From: Candidatus Tepidiaquacellales bacterium UBA2330
GTDB taxonomy: Bacteria > Bacteroidota > Ignavibacteria > Tepidaquicellales > Tepidaquicellaceae
Reading direction: 5' to 3'
DNA length: 64,000 bases
NCBI GenBank assembly: GCA_002344965.1
Contig: DDUU01000037.1
Location: forward strand, 82,283-146,282
This document shows, one piece after another, positions 61,189 to 64,000 of the stretch; the stretch's first letter is position 1; each line of letters opens with the position of its first letter. The notes below the pieces were generated by a model. The model worked only from the letters and a program-made list of their open reading frames with translations. It made no database searches and was not told the origin of the DNA. The translations under genes and the position numbers were made by a program.

Positions 61189-61572
61189 ATGAAAAAATTA
61201 ATTTTTGTAATTCCGGTATTAATACTTTTATCTTTAATATATAAACCGTCAGGTACTTCAGCAGCGGTAAACACCGATTCTGCTAAAGTTTGTATTGTAA
61301 CAGGCGAAGCACTCGATGATAATTCGATATCTTATATATACTTAAATAAGACTGTTGAGCTTTGCTGCGAAGTTTGCGTTAAAGCATTTAATAAAGAGCC
61401 GGCGAAATATTTAAAGGGAAATCTGTGGTGTTCGATCTGCGATGACGATGACGCGGTTAAAGAAATATCCGCTGTACATAATAAAGTAAAATATTACTTC
61501 TGTAACGAAAGCTGCAGGGAAACTTTTAATTCAAATCCTGAAGAAGTTTTAAATAAATATTCCGTGAAATGA
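61189..61572 (+). CDS. Exported protein with two TRASH/YHS-like metal-binding modules
   Basis: A 127-residue exported protein. Signal peptide LIFVIPVLILLSLIY. Two treble-clef-like modules follow: CIVTGEAL ... VELCCEVCVKAFNKEPAKY and WCSICDDDD ... YYFCNESCRETFNSNPEEV. Each has the CxxC and FxxxP pattern of YHS/TRASH domains that bind copper or related metals. It overlaps the TonB receptor gene by 4 bases (ATGA), so both are co-translated and probably act in the same metal uptake or sensing path. Confidence 0.8.
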   Translation: MKKLIFVIPVLILLSLIYKPSGTSAAVNTDSAKVCIVTGEALDDNSISYIYLNKTVELCCEVCVKAFNKEPAKYLKGNLWCSICDDDDAVKEISAVHNKVKYYFCNESCRETFNSNPEEVLNKYSVK

Positions 61573-63806
61573 AAATGAAATCATTTTTAATATTGCTTAT
61601 TCTTTATTCAGTATTTTCAAATGATGTCTGTTCTCAAACAGTAAACGGAAGCGTTTTTGGAATGGTTGACAATAAAAAAGAAGCTCTCGACGCTGCCGTT
61701 GTTAAATGGATCAATACCAAGACGGGAACTATCACGGATGAAAACGGAAAATTTGTTATCTCTGCAGAAGGAATTACTGACAAAAGAGTAATTGTATCAT
61801 ACATAGGCTTTTCCGCTGACACAGTAAATTTAGAAAACAAAACCGGCGTTGAAATTGTGCTTATTCCGAATACCTCTACTTCGGAAATTGTAGTGGAAGA
61901 TAAAAGAGCTTCTACTTTCATAGGAAGTGAAGTTGCAAAAACCGAAACTATTACTTCACTTGAACTTGTAAAGGACGCATGCTGCGATCTATCGGGTTGC
62001 TTCGGAAGAAATTCTTCAGTGGAAGTTGCTGTAACAGATATTCTTACCAACAGCAAAGAGCTTAAGATACTCGGGCTCGAAGGAGCATACACACAAATAC
62101 TTATCGACAATGTCCCGCTGCTTTCCGGTCTTAATGTGAAATACGGCGTAAGCAGCATCCCCGGTACGATCATTGACAAGATCACTGTATCGAAAGGTTC
62201 AAATTCAGTTCTGCAGGGCTATGAATCCATCAGCGGAATTATGAACGTTATATTAAAAAATCAGACCAGTTCTGATAAGTTTATGCTGAACGGATTTGTG
62301 AACAGCGTATTTGAAAAGCAGGTGAATTTAAATTACACTGAAAAGCTAAACCAAAACCTGAATACAATTTTTTCATTCCATTCAGTTCAGAGCTCAAACC
62401 GAGTAGACGAAAATAATGACGGATTTCTCGATAATCCCCTGATCACACGATATACCTTTTTTAATAAGTGGGATTATTCTTCTGAAAAAAACAAGACTGA
62501 TGTTAATTTTGCAGCAAGATACTGGAATGAAGAAAGGACAGGCGGTCATACTGATTATTTTCAGAATAAAGATGAAGGAAGTAAAAGTATTTACGGGCAG
62601 ACTGCGGATATTAACTCTGTTGAAAGTTATCTTAGAGCCGGAAAGAAATTTTCAGATGAAAAAAGTATGAAGCTTTATTTCAATTCATCATACTATGATC
62701 AGAATTCATATTACGGAATTACCAGATATGCCGCAGATCAGTTTTCTTTTACCGGTTCGGGATTTTATGAAACAGCACTGTCCGGAAAAAATTATATAAA
62801 AGCAGGTGTAAGTTACAAATATCTGAATATTGATGAAAACATTTCATTTGCTGACTCATCTTCAAAATCATATGCAGGAAATTATCTGAAGAGAGAATCC
62901 ATACCGGGTATTTTTATGGAAAGTTCTTTCAATTTCTTTAATAACAAAGCAAGTCTGATGGCAGGATTCAGGTATGATTATCATAATGAATATAAATCTG
63001 TTTATACTCCGAGAGTGCTTATCAGATATCAGCCGGTAAGTGAACTTGTGATCAGAACTTCCGCCGGTACGGGATTCCGCACTATCAATCTTTTTAATGA
63101 ACATGCAAATATACTTGCAAGCTCTAAAGATATTCTGATTACGGAAACGCTGAATCCTGAGAAGATATTTAACTTCGGAGCTGATGTGATCTATTATTTT
63201 AATCTTGGAAATTCCGGCGGCAGCCTGAATCTTGATTATTACAGGACTGATTTCAATAATAAGATTATTCCTGACTATGACTCGGATCCTTCCGCAGTAA
63301 TTTTTTCAAACCTTGACGGGAAAGCGTATTCAAATGTGTTTCAGTCTGAATTCAATATAACTTTATTCAGACTTCTTGAACTAAAACTTGCTTATAAATT
63401 TGTCGATCTTAAGTATGAAAAAAACGGCATTATGACAGATCAGCCGTTTAATTCAAAGAACAGATTCTTCTCAACTGTTTCATATACTTTAGCTGATGAC
63501 AGCTGGGGATTCAATGCAGGTCTGCAGTGGTTCGGCGTACAGAGGCTGCCTTCGACTGAGTCTAATCCTGTAATCTATCAGAGACCGTTGAATTCTGATC
63601 CTTATACTTTAATAAATATGCAGATCAACAGGAATTTCAAAAACTTTGAAGTTTATGCCGGTATAGAAAACCTGCTTGATTTTATGCAGGAGAATCCGAT
63701 CATAGCAGCTGATGATCCGTTTGGACCGTATTTTGATACTTCTTATATCTGGGGTCCGACTATGGGAAGGGAATTTTATTTCGGGTTCAGATTGAAGTTA
63801 AATTAA
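61569..63806 (+). CDS. TonB-dependent receptor, probable metal transporter
   Basis: A 745-residue outer-membrane receptor. Signal peptide (SFLILLILYSVFSNDVCSQ), a CarboxypepD_reg-like domain (about 25-105, GSVFGMVDNKKEALDAAVVK), a plug (about 110-240) and a beta-barrel ending GREFYFGFRLKLN. The plug contains LVKDACCDLSGCFGRNSSVE; the matching place in other Bacteroidota receptors reads ACCNLSESFETNPSVD, so a third cysteine is added here. The cysteines and the TRASH-domain partner suggest copper or another soft metal as substrate. Energised through TonB/ExbBD, which are not in this window. Confidence 0.88.
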   Translation: MKMKSFLILLILYSVFSNDVCSQTVNGSVFGMVDNKKEALDAAVVKWINTKTGTITDENGKFVISAEGITDKRVIVSYIGFSADTVNLENKTGVEIVLIPNTSTSEIVVEDKRASTFIGSEVAKTETITSLELVKDACCDLSGCFGRNSSVEVAVTDILTNSKELKILGLEGAYTQILIDNVPLLSGLNVKYGVSSIPGTIIDKITVSKGSNSVLQGYESISGIMNVILKNQTSSDKFMLNGFVNSVFEKQVNLNYTEKLNQNLNTIFSFHSVQSSNRVDENNDGFLDNPLITRYTFFNKWDYSSEKNKTDVNFAARYWNEERTGGHTDYFQNKDEGSKSIYGQTADINSVESYLRAGKKFSDEKSMKLYFNSSYYDQNSYYGITRYAADQFSFTGSGFYETALSGKNYIKAGVSYKYLNIDENISFADSSSKSYAGNYLKRESIPGIFMESSFNFFNNKASLMAGFRYDYHNEYKSVYTPRVLIRYQPVSELVIRTSAGTGFRTINLFNEHANILASSKDILITETLNPEKIFNFGADVIYYFNLGNSGGSLNLDYYRTDFNNKIIPDYDSDPSAVIFSNLDGKAYSNVFQSEFNITLFRLLELKLAYKFVDLKYEKNGIMTDQPFNSKNRFFSTVSYTLADDSWGFNAGLQWFGVQRLPSTESNPVIYQRPLNSDPYTLINMQINRNFKNFEVYAGIENLLDFMQENPIIAADDPFGPYFDTSYIWGPTMGREFYFGFRLKLN

Positions 63807-63871
63807 TAATATTTGATAATAAATGTTGTAAGCAGAATAGACTAAGAAAAATATAATTTACAAATCATTAA

Positions 63872-63934
63872 GACCTGAAATCTCAAATGTTTTTATTAAT
63901 ATTTATTAATAATTTGAGACTTCGGGTCTTTCAA
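63872..63934 (+). terminator. Strong terminator of the metal-related operon
   Basis: A 17-base arm pair (63872-63888 with 63912-63928) with 16 pairs including one G-T, a 23-base AT loop, and a T-rich tail. Confidence 0.75.
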
Positions 63935-64000
63935 TTTTAAAAAATAAAATTTTAATAAAAAATTTTTTTAGCTTAACCTGAAGGACTTTGTTAAGTTAAT

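Overview
The window looks like a chromosome segment of an AT-rich Gram-negative bacterium of the Bacteroidota/Ignavibacteria side of the FCB group. Evidence: secreted proteins end in type IX secretion (T9SS) sorting domains with the NYPNPFNP signature, others end in dockerin-like Ca-binding repeats in the style of Ignavibacteria, a TonB-dependent receptor carries a CarboxypepD_reg-like N-terminus, and a chlamydial-Hc1-type histone-like protein is present. The species cannot be named from the sequence alone.

Core chromosome, left (1-8.8 kb): the 3' part of a 4-hydroxyphenylpyruvate dioxygenase gene cut by the window edge, aspS, a large propeller-type sensor histidine kinase with a NarL-type response regulator, ahcY with a TTG start, and tRNA-Thr(CGT).

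Integrated island (about 8.82-32.27 kb): a 46-bp direct repeat made of the 3' part of tRNA-Thr and one extra base brackets the island. Next to the left copy are a tyrosine recombinase and its excisionase-like partner. The island holds a small protein with the three family-A polymerase palm motifs but no exonuclease part, a 1630-residue Type ISP restriction-modification enzyme translationally coupled to a HEPN-like protein, and a DUF932 / OB-like / Gam-like recombination set. It also holds a four-gene ubiquitin-like conjugation cassette (Ubl, E2-like, minimal E1, JAMM protease), a T9SS-secreted repeat protein, and a membrane TPR protein. Two decayed copies of the tRNA end inside its right part show that it grew by repeated insertion at the same tRNA. 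The Ubl-E2-E1-JAB cassette is the most interesting system in the window. With the R-M/HEPN pair it makes the island a likely defence or inter-element conflict locus.

Secreted-protein region (32.3-48.4 kb): two T9SS-sorted YCF48/BNR-type proteins and three long BNR / jelly-roll-like / dockerin-like proteins, arranged as two divergent pairs plus one single copy around a Kef-type cation/proton antiporter. A further dockerin-ended protein follows. This is a paralogue cluster created by local duplication.

Core chromosome, right (48.4-64 kb): a DnaJ/CbpA-like chaperone, radC, tRNA-Pro(GGG), a META-domain lipoprotein, pdxH, mgtE, a PAP2-family membrane phosphatase, hemW, lepB, lepA, an Hc1-like gene and sdhC-sdhD. 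Last is a metal-related operon of two exported cysteine-rich proteins and a TonB-dependent receptor, closed by a strong terminator. No rRNA, CRISPR array, relaxase, reverse transcriptase or intact insertion sequence was seen.
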